Assembly (NCBI GenBank): GCA_023055505.1
Contig: JALIRH010000002.1
Location: 868,001 to 932,000, forward strand
DNA length: 64,000 nucleotides
Reading direction: 5' to 3'
DNA from: Callipepla californica brunnescens
Lineage: Eukaryota > Chordata > Aves > Galliformes > Odontophoridae
Shown here: in pieces, positions 37,096-49,010 of the stretch
Layout of the letters: each line of letters begins with the position of its first letter
Position numbering within the stretch: the first letter of the stretch is position 1
Notes under the pieces: generated by a model
Seen by the model: only the letters and a program-made list of their open reading frames with translations
What the model was told of the DNA's origin: nothing
Databases searched by the model: none
Translations under genes and position numbers: made by a program

Positions 37096-37709
37096 GGCAT
37101 TACCTCTCATTCTTGCTTTAGGGGAAGGTGGAAGGAGCCCATTCTACAGATAAACTGTCTTGAAGTTTCTCTGTGTACTTATATTTACACCATAAACCTG
37201 AAATCCTTCTTAGTTGTTGTTGTGAACTTATTTAACGCACAGAATTCATATTATTTTAGTTTCTGATACTGAGCAATCCTGCTGCAGTGATTTCCAGAGC
37301 AGTTTTTATTTTTTGTCACATTTGTTACTAGAGAAAAGGACTTGCATTCCTTCAGAAGTCATTGGAAAACGTTGCCTAGGAGGAAAAACATTTAAATTAA
37401 GAAGAGGTATAGATCTTCTAGAAGAGCAGGGAAGAATTTGCAGAGAAATTATAATTAATTTATAGTTACCAAATTATCTATCCATGCCTCATTTTCCCTG
37501 TCTGTAAAAGAGGAAAAAATCTGCAAGATTTTTATAGTTTCTGAGACATGAGCATGAATAATCTCATTAAAGATCTGGAGAACACACTAATTAATGCTAC
37601 CACAAAATAAAGATGAACATCGTATACTGGCTACAAGCAGAACTTAGAATGGAAGTTTTCCAAAAGAAGTCTTTAGAAATCCAGTTCTGTAGGATTATAT
37701 TTTAATATA

Positions 37710-37783
37710 TGGTAGGATGGTGATGGGTTGATGGTTGGACTATATGATCCCAGATGCCTTTTCCAACCTTAATGATTCTATGA
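37710..37783 (+). mobile_element. CR1 tail fragment
   Basis: The last 75 bp of a plus-oriented CR1: GGTGATGGGTTGATGGTTGG, then TTTTCCAACCTTAATGATTC and TATGA. Confidence 0.9.
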
Positions 37784-40700
37784 ATATCTATTTTTGCTTT
37801 ATTTTGTACGGAAACCTGTCTTTAAAATGCTGATTTTTCCATATAACAGAATTCTGATGTTTCAGCTGGGCCTAATAATAACACTTGTTTTACTCTTGGT
37901 GGGGGCATAAGCATAAATAATAAATAGAAGGTACTGTGTCACTCCAATGATAGGGGCCAGAAAAATATGTAAAACAGACTTTTGTAACAGTGTGGTGTTA
38001 CTGAATTTAGTTTTTCTCAAGAATCCAGTGCAGAGACATCCAGATTCAACCCACCTGATTTTAAGCACTGAAGTGAAGTACCTACATTATGGACCTATTC
38101 AACTGCCTTCAGTGATCAGTGAGTGCCTTCCAGGGACAATTCAGCTCATTGGTGTCTTGACTTACCATCTGCAGGTCTCTAATAGTAGAGATGTTTGTTG
38201 AGTCACAGAGACTTCTTATGAAATGAGGTTGGTCTTGGCTATAATTTCCCTTGGCTTCCTAGTGGATGGGTTGTTAATGTGATTGATACTGATATCACAT
38301 CATTAGAGCTAACTTATCTGGGCTGTTAGAATAATTGCTGGTCAGAACAAGACAGAAGCAAGAGATACTGATTTTGTGTCATAGGGGATTTCTCTTTCTA
38401 TCAGTTCAGAAGACATCATGGCTTTCAATTCTTCTGGCACCTTGGTTGAGTGGGAGCCAAACTCAAACTGTGCAAGGAACTTAAAGGTATAATAATAAAG
38501 TCAAATGAGCAAGCTGGTTCAATTTGTCTGTATTTGTTATTTTTTTCTTTCACTAGATTGGGCTGGGGAACATTGAAGAAAACACTAGTAATCAGAGGTG
38601 AGATGCAGAAGAGATTGTTTGGGAATACTTAGGTAATGTCTGGGAAGAGTGGTATATCTATAGTGCCTCCTCAAGTTGTGATCTGATAAACCTGTGGACA
38701 ATAACTCTAATAAGAACTGAAATCTTTTACTCTGTCAGAGATGGGATGCTGCTAGAAATAGTGGAATTTCCTTGAAGAACTCTTCCAAACCAGTGCTAGT
38801 TGTGACATCGCAGTGCTGCATTATTTGATGATAGAATGCAAATTTGTCCCAACTGAACACAATTTTAGAACAACTGCAAGTATTACAAGATCATGTTACA
38901 CTTCCCTCACCACACTGGATGTTTTAGCCCTGAGGCAACTGTTAAAATCATTTTGGGACTATTGCATTTTATCTGTATATTAATTCTGCTGTATTTTGCA
39001 TTAAAGTTTGGAAGAAGTGTTAATGTGACCTCTGGAGAAGGTTCATCTGCCATTGGAAGCACTTTCCGTGAACAAAGGGTATCCCATGAGGAGGTAGGAG
39101 AACCTGGTTCTAATCCTTCTGTTGCACTACATCTGCTACTCTGCTGGCAAGGCCCAATATTGCCTCCAAATCCATTTTTAGTTAAATGATCTTCTTCTTT
39201 GATATAAATAGTGTTTGCCTCTGTTTCTCCAAATGGAAAGCTGTTCTAATCAGTTGCAGTCTCTTTCTAATTTCCCTCCTGCATTTATGCATAGCTAATT
39301 TAGATCTATTTGTTCTTTTGCTGCTAATGTCCTTTAGCTCCAATGGGTCTCATTCCCTGGCATGCCAATCTGCAGTGTATTTATAGAGAGCAGATAATTC
39401 ATGCCCAGCCATTGCCTTCTTCAGCTGCTTGAACTCAGCTCACCTGGTCATTTCATTCCATCAGAGAAGTTCTTCTTCACCTAAAAATCCTCATAGCCCT
39501 TAATGTACAAGGTCATAGTGGAGTTTGTTCTTTGTGACCATAGAAGAATGGAAATGCATGTGACAGTCCATACTAGGTTATACTTGAGGATTGAATAAAT
39601 ATAATTAATTCTATATCTCCTTCCTAGATTTCACTGACTGAATCCCAGAGCTGTGTTTGTCACATGAAGCTGGTTAACTTGAGTGGAAGCAACCATCCTG
39701 GCACAAATTAATTGAAGCCCCCTTAGCTCAATAAAGTGAATCAATATACTCGGTGCTGAGTATGCTGCTAGTTATTCTTCTCACCTTAAAGAAGATGTGA
39801 GCATTTGGATAGATGATTCATGTTACTGATTCTATAAATACATGAAGCTAATTTTTGTTGATTAAAGAGATTTTGGGGCGATTAGCTTCAGTGTGATCAC
39901 CTGTGATGTACATCAGTAGTTAAACGATAGCATTTGATCAGCATCTTCAGAAGTGTCTTCTCCATTTCCAGTTGATTAGCTCCCTCCCAAGAGAACTTAT
40001 TCTTCCTACTGATCCTTGCAGTTGATGTTGCTGTATCTCATTTTGAATACTGCTATCCTCAAAGTTATTTCTTTTTTCTCTCTCTGCGATAGTTTGATCC
40101 ATATTGCTGGGGAAAATGCCTTCTAAATTTGTGCACTGAACTGAAAACTGTCCTGATTTTTGAATCATCGTGATTAATGAAAAGAAAAAAAAAAGTAAAT
40201 TATATCCCAGGACTGATCTATGGGCAAACTGACTAACAGTCCTTTTTCATCCTGACGCTTCTCTGACACTTCTGTTTTTCTTTCTTTCTTCCTTCCTCCT
40301 CCTACCATTTACTCCACTTGGATTGGTCTTAACTCTCTGGATAAAAGTGGTTAAGAATAGCAAAGTAGCAAAGCCTTTTCTTAGTGGCAATACTTATTCA
40401 TATCACCTTAAATTGCTTGGAGAGCTACAATGAAAAACTCAGAAAAAAGACTCCTCCTCCTTCTTCTATTTTTTTATTTTTAATATTGAACGCCTCACTG
40501 TCACAATGAAACCAGAAGGGATGTTGAGATGTCCTGGCATGGGACACTGATCTGTTACAGGCTGGAGAACAGGCAAAATGAGCATGATTATGGAATAGGC
40601 AGATGACCTGAAGCTGGAAGAGAACTCAGGAGGTCTGTTTCAACCACCTGCTCAAAACAAATCTGATCTTGAAATTAATTTCTGCTTCAAAGTCAGATGA

Positions 40701-40809
40701 GGTTGCTCAAATGCCCAGTCAGGCATTAATTACTGACATGAATGGGAATTGGATTGCATGGTTTCTCTGGGCAAATTCTTCATTGTGCAGCCATCTTTCA
40801 TCTTGCTCC
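37784..40809. other. No gene seen apart from a MIR-like SINE
   Basis: About 3 kb without supported exons. The plus frame at 38893-39189 overlaps the MIR-like element and is not a gene. A CTTT/CTTCC pyrimidine run lies near 40275. Confidence 0.4.
39095..39240 (+). mobile_element. MIR-like SINE fragment
   Basis: AGAACCTGGTTCTAATCCTT resembles the MIR tRNA-derived B-box region (CCTGGGTTCTAGTCC). About 100 bp later TGCCTCTGTTTCTCCAAATG matches the MIR 3' motif (GCCTCAGTTTCTCCATCTGT). The core between them is degenerate. Confidence 0.5.
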
Positions 40810-40990
40810 CCCTTAATATCAGCAGGAATGGCATTAATCTGTGGAGGGGTAGGTTCAGTTTGCATGTCAGGAAACGGTTATTTATCAGAGGGTGGTGGGC
40901 ATGGAGCAGGCTTCCAAGGGAAATGGTCACAACACTTTTTGCTAGAATTCAAGATGTTTCTGGATGATACTTTCAGACATATGGTCTGGT
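40810..40990 (+). mobile_element. CR1 LINE fragment (RT C-terminus region)
   Basis: A diverged plus CR1 with GCAGGAATGGCATTAATCTG, GGGTAGGTTCAGTTTGCATG, AGGGTGGTGGGCATGGAGCA and TTCAAGATGTTTCTGGATGA. The usual octamer tail is missing. Overlapping frames on both strands are CR1-derived. Confidence 0.75.
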
Positions 40991-41040
40991 TTTTAAGTGG
41001 TCCTGTGTGAAGCAAGTAGGGCTTTAATGTAGGGCTTTTT

Positions 41041-41372
41041 TCATAGAATCATTAAGGCTGGATAAGACCACTAAGGTCCCCTGGTATAAACATTGACCTA
41101 TCACCAACATGCCTACTCTCTGAACTGTAGGGTCATTAATATTGTAAAAGATAGCTAAGGTCATCAAATCCAACCATCAACCCATCTCTTCCATGCCCAC
41201 TAAACCATGTTCTCAAGTGCCACATCTCCATGGTTCTTGAAGACTTGGGGATGATGACTCCCACACCATGCTGGACAACCTGTTCCTGTATCTCACTACT
41301 CTTTCAAAGAATAAATATTTCCTAATATCCAAACTTAATTCTTGTTTATTCACAACCTTCCTTTTAGGGAAA
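41041..41372 (-). mobile_element. Two adjacent antisense CR1 fragments
   Basis: A first tail at 41041 (TCATAGAATCATTAAGGCTG) is followed at about 41126 by a second 3' end (GGTCATTAATATTGTAAAAG) that continues through CATGCCCACTAAACCATGTT and AATATTTCCTAATATCCAAA. Same orientation, tail to tail. Confidence 0.85.
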
Positions 41373-41560
41373 GATATAATGAGGCCAACCAGAAAGGAAA
41401 AAAGTTATCTTTCTGAGAGACATAGCTCTGAAAAAGCTAGGAGTTAAGAGCAGAAACTTTTCTTTCAGCATATGATGTAATAGTAATTGTCTTTGTATCA
41501 GTGTGAATTGTATGTTCTTTAAAAATACACACATATATCTACTTATTTGTCTATTTTCTT

Positions 41561-41620
41561 TCCCCTTTTTTTTATTAGGTGTTTTTTTTTTTTTTTTGTT
41601 TTGTTTTGTTTTGTTTTTCC
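41561..41620. repeat. T-rich tract with (GTTTT)n
   Basis: An 8-T run, a 16-T run and then four GTTTT units. Confidence 0.9.
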
Positions 41621-41727
41621 CTAGATGATAGCAGACCAAGAGAAAACAAAGAGTGAGAGGGTAGGTAGAAAAATAATTTTTAAAACCTTATGTTTTTAAC
41701 TGGATTTGAGAAAGGGAATTATTTTTA

Positions 41728-41762
41728 CAAAAAAAAGAAAAAGAAAAAAAAACACAAAAACA
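41728..41762. repeat. A-rich tract
   Basis: A-runs of four to eight interrupted by G or C. It gives a lysine-rich start to a chance frame. Confidence 0.85.
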
Positions 41763-43607
41763 AAGCTACTGAACATAGTCAGTGCATCATTTGCAAATGG
41801 GGGCTCAATTCTTATTTCCATCTATGCCCACTTCATGCAGTTTTCTGATACATATAATATAATGATACTACTTTGTGTTTTGTTGGTCTTATGGATCACA
41901 TTTGCTCTTTCAGCTCAAGACCAAAGTTCAAACTAGGCAACTAGGAAAACTGAAGAAGGAGAAGAGATGCTTTATAAAGAGTGAACTAGGCTTTCATTTA
42001 ATATATGGAATACATTTTTTGTACTGTTTTGTTTGTTTCTGTGCTACGCTTTTTAATTAGAATACCAATTGATTTTCCATTGTCAGGAGTAACTGGTTTA
42101 CCAATCAGTGGAGTCTGGAATATTAAGTAGACTTAATTTTTTTATAAGAGACCCATAACAATGTTAATATTAAAATGTCTTCAGTCTCACTGAGATACAC
42201 AATGAGCATGAAATGAACATTACTTTTTTGTAGCCCCCTCCTTTTGCAGATGCAATTTAAATTACAAATGTTCTTGATAAAAATTGCACAGACTAATTTG
42301 GATATCACAGGCAATTATTTCCAGTTTGGTGAGGGAAAAAAAAATATACCAAACAACAACAAAAAAGTTTGGAGAGCAGTTTCAGTCAAACTGCAATGTA
42401 TCTGAAGCATTCCCCATCCTCACAGGTCCACCATGAGGATAGGTTCAAAAAGCGAGGTGTTCCTCACTCTGAAATGACTTCTCCTGCTGAGAAGTAATTC
42501 CAGAGTGGTTCCTAGTTATCAATTCCTCCTGCGGATAAGCATATTATGGAACAAGATAGCCTTTTTTTCAGGTGAATTAAGTAAATTTCAGACACTAATT
42601 TGTCATATGACTTGTTTACTCTAGATCAATAGCATACACAAAGTGTGTTAATTAAGAATGTTTTCTTCTATTTTAAGTTAATGTCCTGTCTCTATCTAAA
42701 TTAACTTTGATGTGTGAACTCTATGTGCTACGAATGAACTCTGCTGTCTGTTTTCTAATGTAAAGGGATGCATTTCATACTAATGTGATGTGCTTTCAAA
42801 AACCCATAGCAACAGGGTTACTTGAGGTCTGGTACACTGAAAGTGGTGTTGTCATTATGCAGACATGAAATCGCACTACTTTTCATGTGGATGTGGTTAT
42901 GCATCTAGAAAAGTACTTATATCCATACAGATAATGCCTGATAAGCAGGGAGAAAATCAGAACAAGTGGACAATAAACTAATCTGAATGCTTTTCCAGAG
43001 GCTCTCTGTAGCACACATTTTCTTTAGAGAATGCCCAATTGTAGCAATTATACCTATAATTAAAGTAGTTTTTAGATGTTCATTTCTTCACAGCAGGGTC
43101 TGTTTTTTATTAGCAGATTATATAAGCTCATTTCTATATGCTTGTTATACAGAATGCAGAAAAAACAGGCACACAGATTAATTGCTAGCTACTACAGTAA
43201 TTAAAAGCTATCGCCAAACTTCAGGGTCATAGCCCCAGTTCATTCAAAGGATGAAACAATTAATAGTAAATTGGGAAAGCTGATACAATTTCTTCTGCTC
43301 CCTGTTTCTGTTGTGCTCCTCCTTCCTTGTAGGATTCAGTTGTCATTTAAAAGGAGATCAGTTGATTGACTCAGGGTCACCTAAGATGATATTTGTCACA
43401 TATAAATTTAATTATCTATTGAGTGAGAGATTCTGTCTGAGGCAGTTTTTACTGCCAAGAAAGTGATTTTGGAAAGCTGATGGAGACCAGCACATGTCTT
43501 AGCCAGTTGATGGCAGGCACACAGACGAAAATTTATTAGCTCCTGGTGAACATTTAGGATGGTTCCTCCTAGGAGACAAGGCTAGATATAGAGGCTCACT
43601 AAGAGTC

Positions 43608-43745
43608 AATAGACCACTAAGATCATCGAGTCCAACCAGCAACTCATCCCTACCATGCCCACCAAATCATGCCCCTTAGTGCCAGATCTACCATCTCTCC
43701 AGGGATGGTGACTCCAACACTTTCCTGGGCACCCCATTCCCATGG
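43608..43745 (-). mobile_element. CR1 LINE 3' fragment lacking its tail
   Basis: Antisense CR1 from AGACCACTAAGATCATCGAG through CATGCCCACCAAATCATGCC and CTCTCCAGGGATGGTGACTC. The terminal octamer units are gone. Confidence 0.8.
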
Positions 43746-44579
43746 CACATGTGTCAGTACAGGATTTTGGTTTTGGACTCAGAAAAAGACAGGAATAGTC
43801 AGAGATTTAATCCTTTACAGATCCAAGAGTGTGATCAAACTTGTCTTACTCAGACATGTCCCATCTCCTGGGGAACAGAATTAGTAGCAGTAGAGAAAAG
43901 GGAGCAGAAAAACTTATCAGTGTCTGATGAGTTAAAGGGGTAAGGCTAATAGACTTAAAAGTATGTGCCAGCTGGCAGCAGCTCACTCCTGTCATTCAAT
44001 GAGCATGCTGCCATCTTCAACCCACACTACTGTGACATTAAGTCTTCTTGTTGATTGATGATATCTTTGTGTGTTTGAAGTTCACATTTAACCAGTTTAC
44101 GTCTCCCTAGATTTGAAGGGAAAACATGGTCCTCTCCTTATTTTACCTTGAAGCTTCTCAGCAGAACACTGACTTGGAGATGCCTTTCTCTGTAGATCAA
44201 GAGATGGAAAATCCTCTCTGTAAGATAGTACAGGTCCTAACAGTCCAGTCCCAAGTGATTATTTATAATAGATTTCTGCAAAGGTCAGTTTTTGTCCCTT
44301 AACTATAAAGTATTTTAGTCTGGTTAGTGGCCAGGAAAAAAATACAGCTATCAAATTTTATAGGTGCCATGAAGCTTGGGGGAATCTGAATAAGAAGGAT
44401 GGCAATGTTGACATGGAGACACACGCATCATTTTGTAAACTGTGTTCAGAAAGTAGTGTATATTTCAATAAGATCTGATTCTACATATGCCTAAGAACAA
44501 AAAAGGCAGATCCATCAGAGGCTGACTCCATTTTACAAATTAACATATAGAGTGGATTGACACTTTATAGGACTTAAAA
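43746..44579. other. No gene seen
   Basis: No recognised repeat or exon. Confidence 0.4.
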
Positions 44580-44960
44580 AGAGCAGTAAATCTGAGAAAG
44601 ACTCATGGCAGATAATCAGACAAATATGAACTACTTCAATGCAGGAGACAAAAAAAGACTAATACAATTCCTTGAGGCACGAACATTCAAACTCAGTTTG
44701 GATGATGTTCTATTAATTCCGTATTTGTCACTGGTGAGATTATGGCCTGGATTACAGTGAAAAAATAATGAATTGAGGAGGGTTCAGAGAAAGGGTACAA
44801 GAGTCATTAAAGGGTTGAACTTGGCTAAAAATGAACAGAACGGAACTTACTTCTTAGAGAGAAGTTTGAGAAATTGTTTGATCACGGTGTAAAAGAATTT
44901 CCACCAAGAACAGGCTACCTAATTCAAGAAACAAATGTAAGACACACCTATATGAAAACT
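44580..44960 (+). mobile_element. Ancient L3/CR1-clade LINE fragment
   Basis: The sequence follows the order of the L3-type reverse-transcriptase C-terminus: GAGAAAGACTCATGGCAGAT, AATCAGACAAATATGAACTA, AAAAAAGACTAATACAATTC, TTGTCACTGGTGAGATTATG, GAGGAGGGTTCAGAGAAAGG and GTCATTAAAGGGTTGAACTT. It is far more diverged than the other CR1 copies, and no frame stays open for long. L3 and CR1 are sister LINEs, so it could equally be a very old CR1. Confidence 0.6.
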
Positions 44961-45682
44961 GAAACTAGAAAAATTCAAACAAGAAATCTGCTGTTTCTTT
45001 TTAACACTAAAAACAACCAACTATTAGAATTTTTTAAGGGTTACTAAACATAATTTCTCATTAATGATTTCTAATTTGGGTCAGGAAATATCTAACTGTG
45101 TGAGAATAAAAACAAATGCCAACATCAGGAAACATTCCGGAGATGAAACTGTCAGAAAAAATATGCGCTGGAACACAAAAGAATTTTAACTGTTCTTATG
45201 GAGAGATTACTCTGTGATTTGGAAATGTAGAACATGATATGTGTCATAAATTTTTCATTCCATAATGGACTGTTATGACTTGCCTTTTCTCATCATCAGC
45301 ATAACACTAGATTGAGGAACTTACCCAGCTCTGGGTCTAACAGTTTCTGGATAAACTTGAGGATGCTATTAGAAATGCAAACCAATATTAAAGATAGGTG
45401 CTCAGCATCTTCTGATAGTCTACTCTCATGTCTTGTTATCCAGTCTGCTGAAATGACTCTTTTTCCTCCAGTGTAATTAATTTTTTATTCTATATTTAAC
45501 TTCTGTGAGTGTTTGAAATTATGCCTTTTCTCCAACACTAATGAAGACTAAGGATTGAAAGAACAGTCCAAAGAATCTCTAATATTGACCAGTCACTAGA
45601 TAACATCTGCAAAGTTATTTATTCACATGTGAAGCAGTCACACGATTGCCAAATGATCAATGCCAAATCTTGAATATAGCTG
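44961..45682. other. No gene seen
   Basis: No supported gene or repeat. Confidence 0.4.
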
Positions 45683-45992
45683 ATGGTGGTGAGGCACTGG
45701 CACAGGTCTCCCAGAGAGGTGATGGAAGGCCAGTCCTTTGTGACATCCAAGGTCAAGCTAGATGGGGTTCCGGGCAATCTGATCTAGTTACCTAACTAGT
45801 TGACAGCCCTGCCCATGGCAGAGGGGTTCAAACAGATGATTTAGAGAGATTCATTCACTGCAGAGCAGCTGAACTAGATGATCTTTAAGGGTGCCTTCTT
45901 ATTCAAATGATTCTATGATTTTGTGATTCTAGAGTCTTTAAGGTACCTTCCAAACCAAGTCATTCTCTGGTTCTACAATTCTATTCTGTGAT
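45683..45992 (+). mobile_element. CR1 LINE 3' fragment with an extra tail
   Basis: A plus CR1 with TGGTGAGGCACTGGCACAGG, CATCCAAGGTCAAGCTAGAT, AACTAGATGATCTTTAAGGG and TCAAATGATTCTATGATTTT. A second short tail follows (AGGTACCTTCCAAACCAAGT to CAATTCTATTCTGTGATTTG). An inner stretch resembling antisense CR1 (GTTGACAGCCCTGCCCATGG) may be a nested or rearranged piece. Confidence 0.8.
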
Positions 45993-46062
45993 TTGTCCAC
46001 CGTTAGTGTCTGCATTTGTTAAAACTAAAAATTGCATGAAACACTGTCATATGAGAGCTTAT

Positions 46063-46125
46063 ATCATAGAATGATTTGAATGGAAGAGACCTTAAAAATC
46101 ATCCAGTTCCACCTCCCCTGACAGA
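46063..46125 (-). mobile_element. CR1 tail fragment
   Basis: ATATCATAGAATGATTTGAA, GGAAGAGACCTTAAAAATCA and TCCAGTTCCACCTCCCCTGA, the first 60 bp of an antisense CR1. Confidence 0.85.
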
Positions 46126-48831
46126 TCTCTCCTGCACTTGTATTTTTATTCTTAAACTCCTCCTGATATCATTCCAGATCTCTACCATTACAATGTACAA
46201 ATTCAATTGATATGTAGGCCCATACAAAATGTTTTGAGCCCTCAAATGTCATCTGGAGGACATTTCCTCCAGAGAATGAGGGAAAAGACAGAAAGAATCA
46301 GAAATCATTTTGTAGGTCCCTTGCCAAGGACCTCCCAACCCTGCCATGTTTGGTGACTCAGAAGGAAAAACATGCCATCACTTCTGTTATTTTAAAGAGA
46401 TAATGTAGAGTGGAAAGTAATTCAAAGTGCTGAAGTGCCTCCAGCAGCATTAGAAATGCTCTATTTATGGAGTGATCAGTCAACACATTGCCAGCACGAT
46501 GGCCGCTGATACAGTGAGCTGATTAAAAATATATGTATTCAAAAGAAGACAGAAATTAAAATAGAAATTTTAAAAGTCGTATGGAAAAGCAAGACAGGAT
46601 GAGGGCCAGGATGAAAAAAAATATATAGCAGTCAAAAAGCCATCAAACTATTTTTGAGCTGTAGAACTGGTCTAGCTGAGCTGCTTTATTATTTTTCCTT
46701 GTGGATTTTTGGATGTGTAACACAGACTACTAAATAGACGTTACTTCTTGTGTGAATAACATTTGAGTTTCCTTTTATGAAATATCTAGGGGCAGGTCTG
46801 TTTATGATTTATAGTGCTGCCAAGTTCATTTGAAACTATCGACTACATTTCAAAGAACTTCAGGAAGTGAGAAACAAATATAAGGAGCAGATGATTAGAA
46901 AAAGAAAATCTCATTGTTATAGGAAGCTGATTTGGGGATGCATTTTTTAAAACAAGGAAGAAAAAGCCCTTTCTGCCCAGATTCTAAATTATTTCAAATT
47001 TTTGTCAGGTATATATTCACTGGGATAATTTTTTTTTCCGTTACAAAGAGTAAAATAAAGTAAGAAGAAGAAGGAAAAAACAAAGGTGGTTTGGCTTTTG
47101 AGATCCTTAATAAAGGAGAAGATAGGAGACAACAGGATGCTGAGGGCTTTCTTCCAGTGTGAGGATTTCTGGAAATAAATTTTAACACTACTGCTGGCAC
47201 CAAGAGTACCATCACTGGTTTTCCTATGTTCTCCTGTAGGACTGCTATTGATGCTGTTCTTGTAACATGGGACCAGATAGCTAGTACTCCTGAAACTGAA
47301 TAGCAAACAGCAGCATAGAGAAGCAGAGTTTCATCTATGGATAGAAAGATTATTGTTTCTTTTTGTGTGTTAACTTATTCTCTGAAGATGTGGAAAAATG
47401 AGTTTAATTCAGTTTTGTTCTAGGGCTGACCAAGACAAAGACAGGCAGTTTCTGTTGTTTCTTTTTTTTTTTTCTTATGGGATTCTAAACAGACTTTTTC
47501 CAACACAAGAAGCGGGAGAGGAAAAAAAAACAAGATAAGCAGACAACTTCAAGGTTCATCAAAGAACAAACAAGGTGTGTCATCTTCCATGTTCATTTCT
47601 GGAGATACAGATCTTGGGGCCTGTTTGATACCATATGCAATGCTGCGAAGAAACCCAGGCACCTTGCCCACAAGCCTGGTGCACTAGATGTCAGATTGCT
47701 GGAGGGAATTATTCCAAGCCTAGGTTTCATCAATGCTTTTTGCATCACCAATGGCACAATGCTTTTGCAGATTGAATAATTGCATTTATAGCTCCTTTCT
47801 GCTTCTGAGGACCCATACAGAACTACAACATCAACATTTAGAGCAGCACAATGAAGATCATGGCTTGAAATTAAGCAACAGCAAAGGGATAAAAAAGAGA
47901 AGAAATGGGGAAGCAAATTATCTGGGGTAAGATATCTCGGTTCTCAGGGAATTGACTAACAAACCTCAATCTGGAGCCAGCACTGTGACTCAGCCAATAC
48001 TTCACCCTCTTTCAGCTGAGTTAATTCCCTGGAGCCCCTGTCACCTGTCCCACCAACTGTAGAAGTGTGTTGCTCACGTGTTAACACTAAGGCAGGTGCC
48101 AGTGCTTCCAAGGACAGAAATGTATGTCTCCCATGCCTCCAGGTCAGCTACCCATGTTAAAGACTCTTTGACAATGAGACAGTCCATCTTGGACTGCTGT
48201 AACTAAGAAAGTGAGAATTCACATTTTCATCATTTTGTTATTTTTCAGTTAGTCTCCTGCTCTTGGGAAATAATAGATGCATTGGCCAACACATTTATGG
48301 CAGGTGTCTGAAGCATGAAAGGGTACAGAGGATCAGAGCAGCTTGGCTGAGCCATTCACCTTCATGCATCTGAGACAAGGTACTTATTGCATGTGATGCC
48401 TGGCATACCTCAGGAATTATCACCTGAACAATCCCCACAGCAGAGGACATAACAAACATCCCTCTTCTGCAGAACCATTGCTAGAAGTCAGAAATTTGTC
48501 ATGAATGGCTCGAAATTCAAGGAGAATGAAGTGTCATGAAGAAGATAAGGCATTTAGGAGATGTGATAGAAAAAAAAAATAGAGCTTATACACAATTATT
48601 GAGAGCTTCAGGCTCAGGCACAAGAATAAAAGGCTGATCTTTGGTCTGTCAGTGTTTCTCCAGCTGAACGACCGTCTTTCAAGTTGTAGACGTTTGGATA
48701 GTGTGGGGCTTTCTGGTTATCCTGTGTAGCTCCTGCTCTCACAGACTCTTGCAAGAAGGACCTCCAAGATTTGACTGGGAACAGCAGATTCAGCATCTAA
48801 GAAAGAGGCACATCAGGAGATAAGGTAAAGT
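46126..48831. other. No gene seen
   Basis: About 2.7 kb without recognised repeats. Homopolymer runs occur at 47030 (T) and 47461 (T). The minus frames at 46989-47306 and 47593-47916 have no domain or splice support. Confidence 0.4.
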
Positions 48832-49010
48832 GAACTGTGGGCTCATCGTCTCCTGCTCACGCACTGCTGGTACGCTGGCATGGCTGGAGATTTAAGAATG
48901 GTTATATAGTGAGACCAGTTCAATAATCTGGATGGAGAAAGGTCAAGATGAGACATTTAGGTCTTAACAACCATCTGAAAGAGTCTCTGGCCTACTTAAT
49001 GCTGGTACGG
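48832..49010 (+). repeat. Unclassified 179-bp dispersed repeat, copy 1
   Basis: Shares about 80% identity over 179 bp, by eye and without length difference, with 51322-51500 in the same orientation. The most conserved core is GTGAGACCAGTTCAATAATC followed by TGGATGGAGAAAGGTCAAG (from about 48910). I do not recognise the family. It has no open frame, no terminal inverted repeat and no clear poly(A). The strand label is arbitrary. Confidence 0.75.

Larger units (their letters stand above)
41373..43599. other. No gene seen; low-complexity tracts inside
   Basis: Contains two homopolymer-rich tracts listed separately. The remainder is AT-rich with no supported exon or transposon. Confidence 0.4.

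Noticed and set aside
39100..39120. tRNA B-box-like GGTTCTAATCC
   Set aside because: There is no A box or cloverleaf around it. It fits better as part of a MIR-like SINE.
38893..39189. 98-codon plus-strand frame with a hydrophobic stretch
   Set aside because: Its second half lies in a MIR-like SINE, and there is no splice or start support.
46989..47916. Two minus-strand frames of about 105 codons
   Set aside because: No recognised domain, signal peptide, promoter or splice pattern. One includes a low-complexity phenylalanine stretch.
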